Source of the DNA: Burkholderiaceae bacterium
Lineage (GTDB): Bacteria > Pseudomonadota > Gammaproteobacteria > Burkholderiales > Burkholderiaceae_A
Length of the DNA: 64,000 nucleotides
Assembly (NCBI GenBank): GCA_004214155.1
Contig: SGYQ01000011.1
Coordinates: 1-64,000 of the forward strand
Direction: 5' to 3'
Below the pieces are notes generated by a model. The model was not told where the DNA came from, ran no database searches, and was given only the letters and a program-made list of their open reading frames with translations. The translations under genes and the position numbers were made by a program. Positions 36,285 to 45,718 of this stretch are shown in pieces; the first letter of the stretch is position 1; each line of letters starts with the position of its first letter.

Positions 36285-36497
36285 ATGCCTGTAGTTAGAT
36301 TGAAGGATAACGAACCGTTTGAATCCGGAATGCGACGGTTTAAACGAACGATTGAGAAAATAGGTTTACTTACTGAGCTACGAGCTCGCGAATTCTATGA
36401 AAAACCTACGGCCGAGCGAAAAAGAAAAAAAGCAGCTGCCGTAAAAAGGCATCACAAGCGGATCCGCTCTCAAATGATTCCTACTCGGAAATACTAG
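36285..36497 (+). CDS. rpsU: 30S ribosomal protein S21
   Basis: The 70-residue S21 begins with the conserved [21 protein letters not shown]-type sequence and ends in a basic tail ([11 protein letters not shown]). It helps mRNA selection during initiation. The ATG at 36285 is preceded by GAGGGG (36275-36280); an upstream TTG in that same ribosome site would add four residues that are not part of the family. It is the first gene of the rpsU-dnaG-rpoD macromolecular synthesis operon. Confidence 0.97.
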   Translation: MPVVRLKDNEPFESGMRRFKRTIEKIGLLTELRAREFYEKPTAERKRKKAAAVKRHHKRIRSQMIPTRKY

Positions 36498-36531
36498 AAG
36501 GCTTAAATAAACGAAAGGTCGGGCAGGTTAA

Positions 36532-38331
36532 ATGGTAACTCCCGAGTTTAAGGCTAATCTGCTGGAACGTGTCGACATCGTTTCCTTGATTTCCGCCCAT
36601 GTGGAGTTAAAACCTAGGGGTTCCAACTATGTCGGCCTATGCCCTTTTCACAATGAGAAGACAGCGTCGTTTAGTGTCAACTCGTCGAGACAATTTTACT
36701 ATTGCTTTGGATGCGGAAGTAAAGGCGATGCGATACAGTTTTTGATGGATTATTTTAGTCTCGGTTTTGTTGATGCACTAAAAGAGCTATGTCAAAAAGC
36801 GGGAGTTCATTATCCAGAAGAGCAAAGTATTAGAAATAGGACTCCAGAGTCAAAGAGACAACATCAAGTTCAATCTGATCATAAAAAGCTTTTACTTGCA
36901 GCTGCCAGGTTCTACAGGTGTAGATTGGCGTTGGATTCAGTTGCTGTTTCTTATTTAAAAAAGCGAGGAATTTCAGGCGAAGTTGCTGCGAAGTTTCACA
37001 TTGGTTATGCTGGCGATTCGTGGAACAATCTAAAGGAAGTTGTCAATGATTACGAGAACAACTCTGATTTGCTTCTTGTTGGCCTCGTAAAGACATCGGA
37101 GTCGGGTAATAAAGTTTTCGATAGGTTCCGTAACCGTATTATTTTTCCAATTTTCAATAAGAATGGTGAGGTGATAGCCTTTGGAGGTAGAACGATAGTT
37201 GATGATAGCAATGTGCCAAAATATCTAAATTCCCCAGAGACAGGTTTGTTTGTAAAAAGTAAGGAGCTTTACGGATATTTTGATGCGCAAAGATTTATCG
37301 CAAAAAGTCAACTTGTAATAGTTGTAGAGGGCTATTTCGATGTTATTTCTATGCACCAGGCAGGGTTTAAAAACACTGTTGGTACTTTGGGAACCGCTCT
37401 ATCCTCTTCACATTTCTTACAACTGGAAAGAATAAGTCGTGAAATAATATTTATGTTTGATGGAGACTCGGCGGGAAAACGCGCTGGATGGAGAGCGGCT
37501 CAGGTTGTATTGGCTAATTTGAGCAAGCAAGATTTATTGGTGAGTTTTATTTTTTTGCCTCAGAACAAGGACCCAGACACATTTATCAAGGAAAAAGGTA
37601 ACGAGGCACTAGCGAATTTACTCAAGAGTGGTGTCCCACTCTCAACCATGATTCTAGAAACTATTTGTTCATCGGGGCGTTTATCTTCTGTTGAGGGAAA
37701 ATCAAGTGCAATAGCTGAGCTAAAAAATCTATTTAAGTCGATGTCTGGTGGGATTTTTAAGCGACAATTAATGCAAGCAGCAGGACAGCATTTATCTTGT
37801 TCAGTAAGGGAGTTTGGAGACACTAGCGATTCCCCGGAAAGACATTTAGAGAAAGAGAATCATAAGGTATTTTTAAAAAGAAAATCTGAATTAGTTGCCT
37901 CTCCGGAAATACAAATGCTTAAAGTTTTGGTTAGAGACCCAGAGAACCTCAAATCAGTTTTAAGTGAGGATCGGGAATGGTTCATGAAAGAATACTCAAT
38001 AATCTTGACATGGATTCAAGAAAATGGGTTTATTGGCGACAACCAGAGTGGTGGTGACAAATACAGCAATGAATTTGAGCAAGACCAAAGAATGTCTAAA
38101 GAAATGACTCAGTTAGTAAAAAAAGTATTAAAAATTGACCCTGTTCTGGATAATATTTTAAAGACTGAGGGGACACTGAAGAAAGAATTCGATTTTTTGT
38201 TCGTAACTCTGAAGATACAGCATCTTGAGACAAAGGCAAAAAATCTTACGGCTAACTCAGAAGTTGAATTTAGCGACATCCATGAGATAAGGAGGGAAAT
38301 ATTGAGCTTAAAGAATGCTCAACTTAAATAA
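36532..38331 (+). CDS. dnaG: DNA primase
   Basis: The 599-residue primase has the CHC2 zinc finger (C37, H40, C58, C61), the DnaG N-terminal core, the TOPRIM segment VVEGYFDVISMHQAGF and MFDGDSAGKRA (about residues 262-315), and a weakly conserved C-terminal DnaB-binding domain. It makes RNA primers for replication. It is the middle gene of the operon, 34 bases after rpsU; a 130-base gap then leads to rpoD. Confidence 0.97.
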   Translation: MVTPEFKANLLERVDIVSLISAHVELKPRGSNYVGLCPFHNEKTASFSVNSSRQFYYCFGCGSKGDAIQFLMDYFSLGFVDALKELCQKAGVHYPEEQSIRNRTPESKRQHQVQSDHKKLLLAAARFYRCRLALDSVAVSYLKKRGISGEVAAKFHIGYAGDSWNNLKEVVNDYENNSDLLLVGLVKTSESGNKVFDRFRNRIIFPIFNKNGEVIAFGGRTIVDDSNVPKYLNSPETGLFVKSKELYGYFDAQRFIAKSQLVIVVEGYFDVISMHQAGFKNTVGTLGTALSSSHFLQLERISREIIFMFDGDSAGKRAGWRAAQVVLANLSKQDLLVSFIFLPQNKDPDTFIKEKGNEALANLLKSGVPLSTMILETICSSGRLSSVEGKSSAIAELKNLFKSMSGGIFKRQLMQAAGQHLSCSVREFGDTSDSPERHLEKENHKVFLKRKSELVASPEIQMLKVLVRDPENLKSVLSEDREWFMKEYSIILTWIQENGFIGDNQSGGDKYSNEFEQDQRMSKEMTQLVKKVLKIDPVLDNILKTEGTLKKEFDFLFVTLKIQHLETKAKNLTANSEVEFSDIHEIRREILSLKNAQLK

Positions 38332-38461
38332 GTCTGGTATCCTAATAAGCTTTGTGTTTGAAAATATACATACTTGGCTAAAAATTCGACAGAGTTGGTT
38401 AATAGTTTTTTCTGTACTGTGAGATACGTAGAATTTTAAATATGGAAATTATGGAGTTACG

Positions 38462-40972
38462 ATGGCGAAGAGAACAAAAAAAACGACAAAGAAAACGGTG
38501 AAATCAAAAAAATCCACCAAAAGTTCTAATGTTAATGTAAAAACAAAATCCAAAAAAAGAGCGGTGACAGGTGCGCGAACTGCAAAGAGAAAGGCAGCAG
38601 TTAAGCGGACCGTCGAGGGGTCGAAAAGCAAACCAAAAAAAACCAAAAAGGCGGTAACGAAAAAAACCGTTAAGACAAAAGCTAAAAAGGTAGTTAGTAC
38701 AAAAAAAGTGTCAAACAAGAAGAAGCCTATCGCCACAAAAAAACCAGTTTTATCTTCGACTAAGAAAAAAAAGACCAAGTCCCGTTTAAAGGCTTCTAAC
38801 CCTTCTAAAAAAAGCGCCACAACAAAGGCCAAAATCGAAATTACTAATCGGTCCTCAGCCAACCCAAAAAGTAAGAAAAAGAAAAAATCAATTAAAGAAG
38901 AAAAAAAACTGACCCCCGCGAACCGCCAAACTCTCCTCGACGGTGATTCTGTGGATAAATTGCCTACTAAAAAAAGGAGGGGAAGAAAGCCTAAAGATCC
39001 TGCTCTCACAGGGGTTGAAAAATCCAACTCACCAGCTCGGGGAGAAAAAACCAAAGTAAAACGAAGAGGTAGGAGGTCCAGGGACCGTAGGCTTATGGAA
39101 TTTATGCCCAGCGGGCCCCTTACGGACGAGGAGATTGAGGCAAGAAAGGCCAGACTTAAAACTTTAATTTTACTAGGTAAAGAACGGGGTTATCTGACCC
39201 ACGGGGAGATAAATGATCATCTTCCTGATATACAGCTGGATAGCGACCAGATGGAATCTATCGTAATCACTTTTAATGAGTGGAATATTGCAGTCTATGA
39301 ACACACTCCGGATACAGAAGCACTTCTGCTTTCAGGAGAGTCTGCCGCTTCTGATGGTGAAGATGCCGAAGAAGAGGCTGAGGCTGCTTTATCGACAGTC
39401 GTGGATTCTGAATTTGGTCGGACAACGGATCCTGTGAGAATGTACATGCGGGAAATGGGTTCTGTTGAACTTCTTACCCGGGAAGGGGAGATTGTAATCG
39501 CAAAGAAGATAGAGGCCGGTTTTAGGGAGATCTTAGTCGCTTTGGCGCGTTGTCCTGTTACTATCAATGAAATCATCTCCTTTGGTTCCGAAATAGAGGA
39601 AGGGAGACTGAGAATTGAGGAAATTGTAGATGGGATAATTGATCCAGATGCTCCAGAGGAACATCTGTTGGAGAATACGGAATCAGAAATTCAGGCCATT
39701 GAGGAAGATGAAAATGTAAAGGATGAGGATGACGGGCAGGCCTCTTCAAAGTTACTGGAGAGGCAAAAAGTCTTCATGGAAAAAATTGAATTAATAGCAG
39801 CAGATTTCTCTTCAATGGGAAGATCTCTTGAAGAGGATGGCTACAAATCAGATAGATTCCTCAATTATCAGGAAAAAATTAAAAATCAATTGATGTCCAT
39901 AAGATTTACATCTAAGACAGTTGAAAGTCTTGCAGCTTTTCTCCGCTACGAAATGGATGAGGTTCGGAATGTCGAGCGTAAAGTGAGACACCTTGTTGTT
40001 GATAGAGTGGGTTTGCCTCTTGAATGGTTGGTTAAAGATTGGGCCGGAAATGAAACTAATTTGAATCTATTCGAGAGCAAAAGAGACACGGTTCCGGATG
40101 AGAAGAGAGCTGCTTATGATAGAAATTTGGCTGCTTTGCAGGAATTGCAACAAACCTTAATCGATGTGCAGACAAAGGTTGTTTTACCTCTGAGAGATCT
40201 TAGAGAAGTCAACAAGATGATGACTAAGGGCGAACGAGCTGCCAGGGAGGCGAAAAGGGAAATGACAGAGGCAAATTTGCGTTTAGTTATTTCTATTGCA
40301 AAAAAATACACTAATAGAGGACTACAGTTTCTCGACCTTATTCAAGAGGGTAATATTGGATTAATGAAAGCTGTTGACAAATTTGAATATCGACGTGGTT
40401 ATAAATTCTCCACATATGCGACCTGGTGGATTAGGCAGGCGATTACAAGATCAATTGCTGATCAGGCTAGAACTATTCGAATACCAGTTCATATGATTGA
40501 GACAATCAACAAGATGAATAGAATCTCTAGACAGATTTTGCAGGAGACAGGCAAGGAACCTGACCCTCATGTGCTCGCTGAAAAAATGGAAATGGTTGAA
40601 GAAAAAGTCCGAAAGATAATGAAAATTGCCAAGGAGCCTATATCTATGGAAACTCCGATAGGTGACGATGAAGACTCGCATTTAGGGGACTTTATAGAAG
40701 ATCTTAATACATTACTGCCTATGGAAATTGCTCTACAAGATTCTATGAAAGATGTCGTCAAGGAGGTTCTTGACTCTCTCACCCCCCGTGAGGCGAAAGT
40801 CTTACGAATGAGGTTTGGGGTTGAAATGTCTACAGACCATACTCTTGAAGAGGTTGGTAAACAATTTGATGTAACTAGGGAAAGAATTAGACAGATTGAG
40901 GCTAAAGCGCTCCGAAAACTGAGACATCCAAGCCGCAGTGACAAGCTGAAAAGTTTCCTTGATAGCCTTTGA
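38462..40972 (+). CDS. rpoD: RNA polymerase sigma-70 factor RpoD with long lysine-rich N-terminal extension
   Basis: The 836-residue protein is the housekeeping sigma factor. Regions 2-4 are canonical: region 2 with [41 protein letters not shown] and [17 protein letters not shown], and region 4 with [20 protein letters not shown]. Region 1.1 begins near residue 213. Ahead of it are about 210 residues dominated by Lys, Thr, Ser, Ala and Arg (20 Lys in the first 60), ending in RRGRKPKD and [10 protein letters not shown], which look like AT-hook-like basic patches. E. coli sigma-70 is 613 residues, so the extension accounts for the excess. Its ATG 38462 has a GGAG site (38453-38456). Confidence 0.97.
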   Translation: MAKRTKKTTKKTVKSKKSTKSSNVNVKTKSKKRAVTGARTAKRKAAVKRTVEGSKSKPKKTKKAVTKKTVKTKAKKVVSTKKVSNKKKPIATKKPVLSSTKKKKTKSRLKASNPSKKSATTKAKIEITNRSSANPKSKKKKKSIKEEKKLTPANRQTLLDGDSVDKLPTKKRRGRKPKDPALTGVEKSNSPARGEKTKVKRRGRRSRDRRLMEFMPSGPLTDEEIEARKARLKTLILLGKERGYLTHGEINDHLPDIQLDSDQMESIVITFNEWNIAVYEHTPDTEALLLSGESAASDGEDAEEEAEAALSTVVDSEFGRTTDPVRMYMREMGSVELLTREGEIVIAKKIEAGFREILVALARCPVTINEIISFGSEIEEGRLRIEEIVDGIIDPDAPEEHLLENTESEIQAIEEDENVKDEDDGQASSKLLERQKVFMEKIELIAADFSSMGRSLEEDGYKSDRFLNYQEKIKNQLMSIRFTSKTVESLAAFLRYEMDEVRNVERKVRHLVVDRVGLPLEWLVKDWAGNETNLNLFESKRDTVPDEKRAAYDRNLAALQELQQTLIDVQTKVVLPLRDLREVNKMMTKGERAAREAKREMTEANLRLVISIAKKYTNRGLQFLDLIQEGNIGLMKAVDKFEYRRGYKFSTYATWWIRQAITRSIADQARTIRIPVHMIETINKMNRISRQILQETGKEPDPHVLAEKMEMVEEKVRKIMKIAKEPISMETPIGDDEDSHLGDFIEDLNTLLPMEIALQDSMKDVVKEVLDSLTPREAKVLRMRFGVEMSTDHTLEEVGKQFDVTRERIRQIEAKALRKLRHPSRSDKLKSFLDSL

Positions 40973-41010
40973 TTTTTTCATTAACTGGATTAAGCTTAAC
41001 TAATATTTCA

Positions 41011-41087
41011 GGGCCCATAGCTCAGTTGGTTAGAGCAGTCGACTCATAATCGATTGGTCACAGGTTCGAGTCCTGTTGGGCCCACCA
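41011..41087 (+). tRNA. tRNA-Ile2 (CAU anticodon, lysidine type)
   Basis: The 77-base sequence folds as a full cloverleaf: acceptor GGGCCCA/TGGGCCC with encoded ACCA end, D arm GCTC...GAGC, anticodon stem GTCGA/TCGAT with loop CTCATAA, and T arm ACAGG-TTCGAGT-CCTGT. The anticodon is CAT. The anticodon arm and flanks (GAGCAG-CGACTCATAATCG-TTGGTC pattern) resemble E. coli ileX rather than elongator tRNA-Met, so the C34 is probably modified to lysidine and the tRNA reads AUA. It lies 38 bases after rpoD. Confidence 0.9.
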
Positions 41088-41101
41088 GATCGGGAGAGTC
41101 G

Positions 41102-43039
41102 ATGGCAAAGTTTTGGATAACTTGTCTTGTTATCTTTTTTTCCTTCTTTACTCATGCTTTTTCGCTAGAGAAAAGGCCGTATGAGTTTGACACTTTATTG
41201 ATACATGATGCTCCTAGCCAGAAAATATACCTAGCTGTAGAAAAAACTGGGTATCTCAAGTCTGTTGGTATCGAGACAGGTGTAAACACGCTGGTAGTAG
41301 TAAAAAAAAATGGTAGTTTTGTAGTGGATCCTGGGCCCCATCGTGGATACGTAGAGGAACTATTTGATACTATAGGAACAAAATACAATACAGAATTGCC
41401 ACCCGTAAAATGGGTTTTTAATTCAACTGCTAAGCCTGAAAACGTAATGGGAAACTATGCATTCCTAAAAGATCATCCAACCTATATAAGTTCAGAAAAG
41501 ACTAGACAATATATGGTAGAAAACTGTCAGGCTTGTAGAGATGACATGATGCGAGAAGTAAACCAAAAGGAACTGGTTGCTAGCGAAATTGTAATCCCGA
41601 ATTACATTATCGAGAAAAATTCTCCTTTACATCCAGAACTGCTGGATTGGAAAGCAATTTCATTTGCTTGTGTTAAACAAACAGGAGACACCTTACTTTG
41701 GAACGAGAATCTAAAAATTCTTTATGCGAGTGAGGTTGTTTTTAATAACTCTATTCCCAGTTTATCAAAAGGTCATACAAAACCTTGGGTTCGTGGACTT
41801 GAGTTTCTCCGAGCATTAAAACCGACATATGTCATTGGAAGTGGTACGGTTTCTTCTTTCGATGATTTTAAAACGGAGGCTCTAGGGTTTAACATTAAGT
41901 ACTTTAGTCTGATTTATGAGATTGCTAAGAAAGACTATTTGCTAGGTGTTTTTAGAGAGGTCGGTAGTATACCAAATGGACTCGTAGATTTTATAAACAC
42001 CCCTGGATTTGATAAGAGGCATAATCTTAATTATCAAAAAGTATCGAGAGAAATAGAGCTTGAGGCATTTAACCAAAATGTGAAATGCCCTCCGTTGAGT
42101 AAACATTTTGTTGAAAGGGAAAGTAAACAGGAATTCGAAGGAAAATTAAATGGTGTAGTCCCGCTTGTATTAGAATTGGTCTCTCCTGGGGTTTATACCT
42201 TCCAGGGAAATGTTGCAGAGTTTTCCCGGAAAAACAGAGGTTTAATATCAAATTTCTCGTTTATTGAGGGAGCTGATTGCATAGCAGTGATTGATACAGG
42301 AGGAAGTTTATATGCTGGAAAATCCTTTATTTCTGCGATAAGGGAAATAAGTAGTAAACCCATATGTTATGTAATAAATACGCACGTACACCCTGATCAC
42401 ACCGGTGGCAACAAAGCGTTCACACAGCTCAATCCACCGCCAGAATTTATAGTCCACAAAAATTTTACGCCTGCTTATGCAAACAGGTTCAATACCTACA
42501 ACAAAAGATTGCTAGAACTACTTGGTGAAAAAAATGCATTACAGCCATATTCTGCAACGAAAGAAGTCGAAGATTTCTTGCAATTAAATTTAGGTGACAG
42601 GAAGCTAACGCTAACTGCGTGGGAAACGGCTCACACCAACCACGACTTAACTGTGTTTGATCATACATCTCAAACGCTAATTACTGGTGATCTATTGTTT
42701 GTAAAACACATTCCGGTTATTGACGGCAGTCTTAATGGTTGGATTAAAGTTACTCAACAGTTAATAAACTTCTTTGAAAAATCGCCAAACAAACATTACG
42801 TGGAGAGCATAATTCCTGGTCATGGCCCTCCGCAAAATGATGTAAGAGGGCTAGAAAATCAGCTGAATTATTTGGTGAATTTAAAAAGATCTGTACAAGA
42901 GGCTCTTCGTGATAATATTAGTTTACAAAAGGCCATGAAAAGTATTAAATCCGAGTCGACCGAGGTTTGGGAGAATACCGAAAATTATTCAAAACGGAAT
43001 ATAACAGCAGCATACGCAGAATTAGAGTGGGAAGATTGA
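41102..43039 (+). CDS. Exported tandem metallo-beta-lactamase-fold protein (quinoprotein relay zinc-hydrolase type)
   Basis: The 645-residue protein starts at ATG 41102 behind GGGAGAG (41091-41097); an upstream in-frame ATG lies inside the tRNA. A signal peptide (KFWITCLVIFFSFFTHAFS) is followed by two metallo-beta-lactamase-fold halves. The second half has the intact metal motif THVHPDHTGG (H428, H430, D432, H433), then TAHTNHDLTVFD, TGDLLF and IIPGHGPP. The first half (about residues 25-330) has the same layout but with NSTAKPENVMGN at N107-N118, so the histidines are gone. The families TIGR04558/04559 accompany PQQ-dependent dehydrogenases and SoxYZ-like carriers; the carrier gene follows here. 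Substrate is unknown. Confidence 0.82.
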   Translation: MAKFWITCLVIFFSFFTHAFSLEKRPYEFDTLLIHDAPSQKIYLAVEKTGYLKSVGIETGVNTLVVVKKNGSFVVDPGPHRGYVEELFDTIGTKYNTELPPVKWVFNSTAKPENVMGNYAFLKDHPTYISSEKTRQYMVENCQACRDDMMREVNQKELVASEIVIPNYIIEKNSPLHPELLDWKAISFACVKQTGDTLLWNENLKILYASEVVFNNSIPSLSKGHTKPWVRGLEFLRALKPTYVIGSGTVSSFDDFKTEALGFNIKYFSLIYEIAKKDYLLGVFREVGSIPNGLVDFINTPGFDKRHNLNYQKVSREIELEAFNQNVKCPPLSKHFVERESKQEFEGKLNGVVPLVLELVSPGVYTFQGNVAEFSRKNRGLISNFSFIEGADCIAVIDTGGSLYAGKSFISAIREISSKPICYVINTHVHPDHTGGNKAFTQLNPPPEFIVHKNFTPAYANRFNTYNKRLLELLGEKNALQPYSATKEVEDFLQLNLGDRKLTLTAWETAHTNHDLTVFDHTSQTLITGDLLFVKHIPVIDGSLNGWIKVTQQLINFFEKSPNKHYVESIIPGHGPPQNDVRGLENQLNYLVNLKRSVQEALRDNISLQKAMKSIKSESTEVWENTENYSKRNITAAYAELEWED

Positions 43040-43043
43040 AGTT

Positions 43044-43862
43044 ATGAATATTTCACTACAAAGAATATCTAAGGTTTTATCGCTTTGTTTACTTTTAGGC
43101 TTTTCCCTCCAATTAGCGGGGAAAGAAGTTCCGAACTCCCTTACTGCTGAATGGAAGAATTTGAAATTAAGTCTTTTTGGTGACAAAAAAGTGGTAGCCT
43201 CGAAAAATATTATAGACATAGAGGCCCCCTTCCGAGCAGAGGATGCTGCGGTAGTTCCAATATCGATAAAAAGTAGAATTTCGCAAAGTCCGAAAAAATA
43301 TATAAAAAAGATCTATCTTTTGATAGATAAAAACCCGACACCCGTTGCGGGCATCTTCACATTAAGCCAAAAGGCGGGTAGAGCTGATATAGAAACACGT
43401 GTCCGACTGGAAGAGTACACCTTTGTGAGAGCCGTGGCTGAATTAAACAATGGGGATTTACACATGGCTCACAGATATGTGAGAGCATCAGGCGGTTGTT
43501 CTGCTCCTGCCGGTAAAGACCAGGAGGCAGCTTTGGCGCGACTTGGTAGAATGAAATTAAGAACTGAGTCGGGATTAGAGGTTGGGAAACCAGCCAGAGC
43601 TCAGGTTATGGTATCCCATCCAAATTTTTCCGGAATGCAGATGGATCAGGTTACTCGGCTTTATGTACCTGCTAGATTTGTAAAAAAAATTGAAGTTTTT
43701 CATAGTGAAGAAAAGCTCTTAACCGCCAATCTAGATTTCGCGATTAGCGAGAATCCAAACATCCGCTTCTTCTTTACACCAACTGGTGGGGATAATCTGA
43801 GAGCCGAGGTATTGGATTCGAAAAACATGACATTTGAAAAATCGTTGGCCGTCCAAAATTAA
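43044..43862 (+). CDS. SoxYZ-like carrier protein linked to quinoprotein dehydrogenases
   Basis: The 272-residue exported protein has a signal peptide (VLSLCLLLGFSLQLAGK) and the layout of the fused SoxY-SoxZ carriers (TIGR04557). The SoxY part includes IKSRI and the carrier-Cys motif ASGGCSAPAG (C152) that would hold a covalent intermediate. The SoxZ part (residues about 170-270) includes VMVSHPNFSGMQMD and LDFAISENPNIRFFFTP. It starts four bases after the metallo-hydrolase stop. Usual neighbours are PQQ-dependent dehydrogenases, but none lies in this window. Confidence 0.85.
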   Translation: MNISLQRISKVLSLCLLLGFSLQLAGKEVPNSLTAEWKNLKLSLFGDKKVVASKNIIDIEAPFRAEDAAVVPISIKSRISQSPKKYIKKIYLLIDKNPTPVAGIFTLSQKAGRADIETRVRLEEYTFVRAVAELNNGDLHMAHRYVRASGGCSAPAGKDQEAALARLGRMKLRTESGLEVGKPARAQVMVSHPNFSGMQMDQVTRLYVPARFVKKIEVFHSEEKLLTANLDFAISENPNIRFFFTPTGGDNLRAEVLDSKNMTFEKSLAVQN

Positions 43863-43872
43863 TTTAGTTTGG

Positions 43873-44253
43873 TCAAAAGCACGATTTGATGGGTAGCTTA
43901 AGCCTGCAACTCCAGTCTTCAATTTCATTTCTGTGTTTAGGAGAGTACTTGTACATAAGGGTCGGTTCAGCCAAAATCCGATCGTCTAAGGGTAAGTTTT
44001 CTGGGGCGTTTTTTGAATTTGTGAAGAAGTTTAAAAAACATGTTTTACCCTGAACACATATTTTTTTTACAATTTTTCGGTGGAATTCAACGTCATTTTG
44101 TTTTTCTGTAGGAATGATTACGAATTTCATTAATCCCATTTGACCAGCGACGTTAAAACTATTTCCGACTGTATCGCTTGCAAAACTTCCACTGTTTGTA
44201 AGCAAAAAGCAGGTAAAAAGAAGGAAGGCTAAAGGTGATTTTGTAAGGTTCAT
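43873..44253 (-). CDS. Hypothetical exported protein
   Basis: The 126-residue product is not recognised. It has a clear Sec signal peptide (SPLAFLLFTCFLLTNSGSFAS) cleaved around residue 25. The mature part has four cysteines, arranged as CVQGKTC and SCRLKLPIKSC, so one or two disulfides are likely. The gene is on the minus strand, converging with the SoxYZ-like gene 11 bases away and diverging from the next small exported protein. No known family was recalled. Confidence 0.6.
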   Translation of the reverse strand: MNLTKSPLAFLLFTCFLLTNSGSFASDTVGNSFNVAGQMGLMKFVIIPTEKQNDVEFHRKIVKKICVQGKTCFLNFFTNSKNAPENLPLDDRILAEPTLMYKYSPKHRNEIEDWSCRLKLPIKSCF

Positions 44254-44325
44254 TTAATATTAGACCGGTGCGCTATATTATTCATAAGCAAAGGAACTTG
44301 CATCATAATTCATCCTCAAAATACT

Positions 44326-44673
44326 ATGATATCTCAGCAAATACATTCATCAAAGTGCTTATTATTAGGTTGGGCGCTTTTAACTTTATCCATGGGGGCT
44401 TCCGCGAAAGAAGATCCGGCCTCTTTCCTAGAGTTTTCCACAGATTTTGACGCAAAATGTGTTGTTAGGGGGGGGGTAATGATTTATATTTCTAACACCC
44501 ACTCTACTGGGAAAATAAAAGTTTTGTTGGAAAGATGGTATATGGATAATCGAACTGCGGACCGGGGAAGATCAGTCCTAATGCCAGGCGCTGAACCAGA
44601 GGCGTTGGGTTGTTCACTAGTCTCCGATGGGAAGCAAGAGTGGAAAGTGCTGAAAACCGAATGGGTAAATTAA
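44326..44673 (+). CDS. Hypothetical small exported protein
   Basis: The 115-residue product has a hydrophobic N-terminal segment (LLLGWALLTLSMGASAK) ending in an ASA-type cleavage site, then a soluble part of about 80 residues with two cysteines (KCVVRGG and LGCSLV). The conserved family, if any, was not recognised. It is two bases ahead of the protease gene and probably co-transcribed with it. A GTG or ATG further downstream is less likely because it would lose the signal peptide. Confidence 0.6.
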   Translation: MISQQIHSSKCLLLGWALLTLSMGASAKEDPASFLEFSTDFDAKCVVRGGVMIYISNTHSTGKIKVLLERWYMDNRTADRGRSVLMPGAEPEALGCSLVSDGKQEWKVLKTEWVN

Positions 44674-44674
44674 T

Positions 44675-45709
44675 ATGGTGAACCGCATCTCGCATTACAG
44701 TAAGTTTTTTTTGGTTCAAATTCTCATAAGTTTGCCACTCGCAGCGTCAGCGGATGTTCTGGAGGAACCGAAACTGTCTTCTGAGTTTTATGCAAAGCTT
44801 TCAGTAAGTGTTGTAAAGATATTGGCTCCTGCGGGGGGTAAGCTTTATGCAGGGTCTGGGGTTGTAGTTGGTAAAGAAGAAGTTTTGACAAATTGCCATG
44901 TTGTTCGCAGAAGCCAGAGAATAACTGTCATGAAAGGTGCTTTACGATATCCTGTTGAAAGTCAAAAGGTGGATATTTTCAAAGATTTGTGTCTTTTGAA
45001 AGCACCAGGACTTATCTTGCCTGCCGTTGAATTACGCGATCCTTCTGAGTTACGGGTCGGTAATTATGCCTATTTTTATGGCTATCCAGGAGGCGCAGAT
45101 GCATTTTTTACCGAAGGCCGTGTTAGTGGGCTTCACCCTTATGAAGATAGCTTGGTGATAAAGACTACTGCGGGCTTCTCCTCTGGGGGAAGCGGCGGTG
45201 GATTATTTGATAGTGGAGGCAGATTAATCGGAATCACTACCTTTTTCTCAGCGGGACACTCTGGAAGCTACTATGCGCTCCCATCCGACTGGCTCCATAA
45301 CCTGCGAAAACGAAACGCGGAGGAAGTTGATCGGATAAGCGGTTTAACTTTGTGGGAAAAAGATTTAGCGGAGCAACCAGTATTCTTACAGTTTTCACAA
45401 TACATGGAAGATGGAAATGTTCAGGCCGCTCTAAAACTAACATCAAAATGGATTAAAAAAGAGCCCAAAAACTTCGACTCGTGGCTTTCGTATGGAAAGG
45501 TTCTTCACCGAATAGGAAGAAATGAGGAAGCGAAGAGGGCTCTTGAAAAAGCACTCAGTTATAATCCTCTCGATGCGAATGCATTATTTACGATGGCAAA
45601 TGTTTTAGCATTGGTCGGCGATGGAGCAAATTTAAAAAAGGTAAGAGACGCGCTTGAATTGGTGGACCCTCAGGGAGTGGCTGAGGGGAAATGTAATATG
45701 GCTTGTTAG
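44675..45709 (+). CDS. Exported trypsin-like serine protease with C-terminal TPR repeats
   Basis: The 344-residue protein has a signal peptide (residues 1-26), a trypsin-like domain with catalytic triad H75 (TNCHVV), D104 (FKDLCLL) and S173 (SSGGSGGGLFD), and TPR repeats at about residues 245-335 (NFDSWLSYGKVLHRIGRNEEA, DANALFTMANVLALVG). It lacks a PDZ domain, unlike DegP/DegQ. It would work in the periplasm, with the repeats as a docking surface. The two-cysteine tail (GKCNMAC) is unusual. It follows a small exported protein by one base and is followed by an ABC gene after nine bases. Confidence 0.85.
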   Translation: MVNRISHYSKFFLVQILISLPLAASADVLEEPKLSSEFYAKLSVSVVKILAPAGGKLYAGSGVVVGKEEVLTNCHVVRRSQRITVMKGALRYPVESQKVDIFKDLCLLKAPGLILPAVELRDPSELRVGNYAYFYGYPGGADAFFTEGRVSGLHPYEDSLVIKTTAGFSSGGSGGGLFDSGGRLIGITTFFSAGHSGSYYALPSDWLHNLRKRNAEEVDRISGLTLWEKDLAEQPVFLQFSQYMEDGNVQAALKLTSKWIKKEPKNFDSWLSYGKVLHRIGRNEEAKRALEKALSYNPLDANALFTMANVLALVGDGANLKKVRDALELVDPQGVAEGKCNMAC

Positions 45710-45718
45710 TTAGTCCTT

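Noticed and set aside
38449-39054. Antisense 201-codon frame opposite the rpoD 5' end
   Set aside because: It is the mirror of the lysine-rich repeat (AAA/AAG read as TTT/CTT), giving a Phe/Leu/Val-rich product without a ribosome site.
41011-41087. Elongator tRNA-Met (CAU)
   Set aside because: The anticodon arm and flanking bases match E. coli ileX far better, so tRNA-Ile2 is preferred; the CAU anticodon alone does not decide.
41054-41101. Earlier in-frame start for the metallo-beta-lactamase-fold protein
   Set aside because: That start lies inside the tRNA gene and adds residues before the signal peptide; ATG 41102 has a clear ribosome site.
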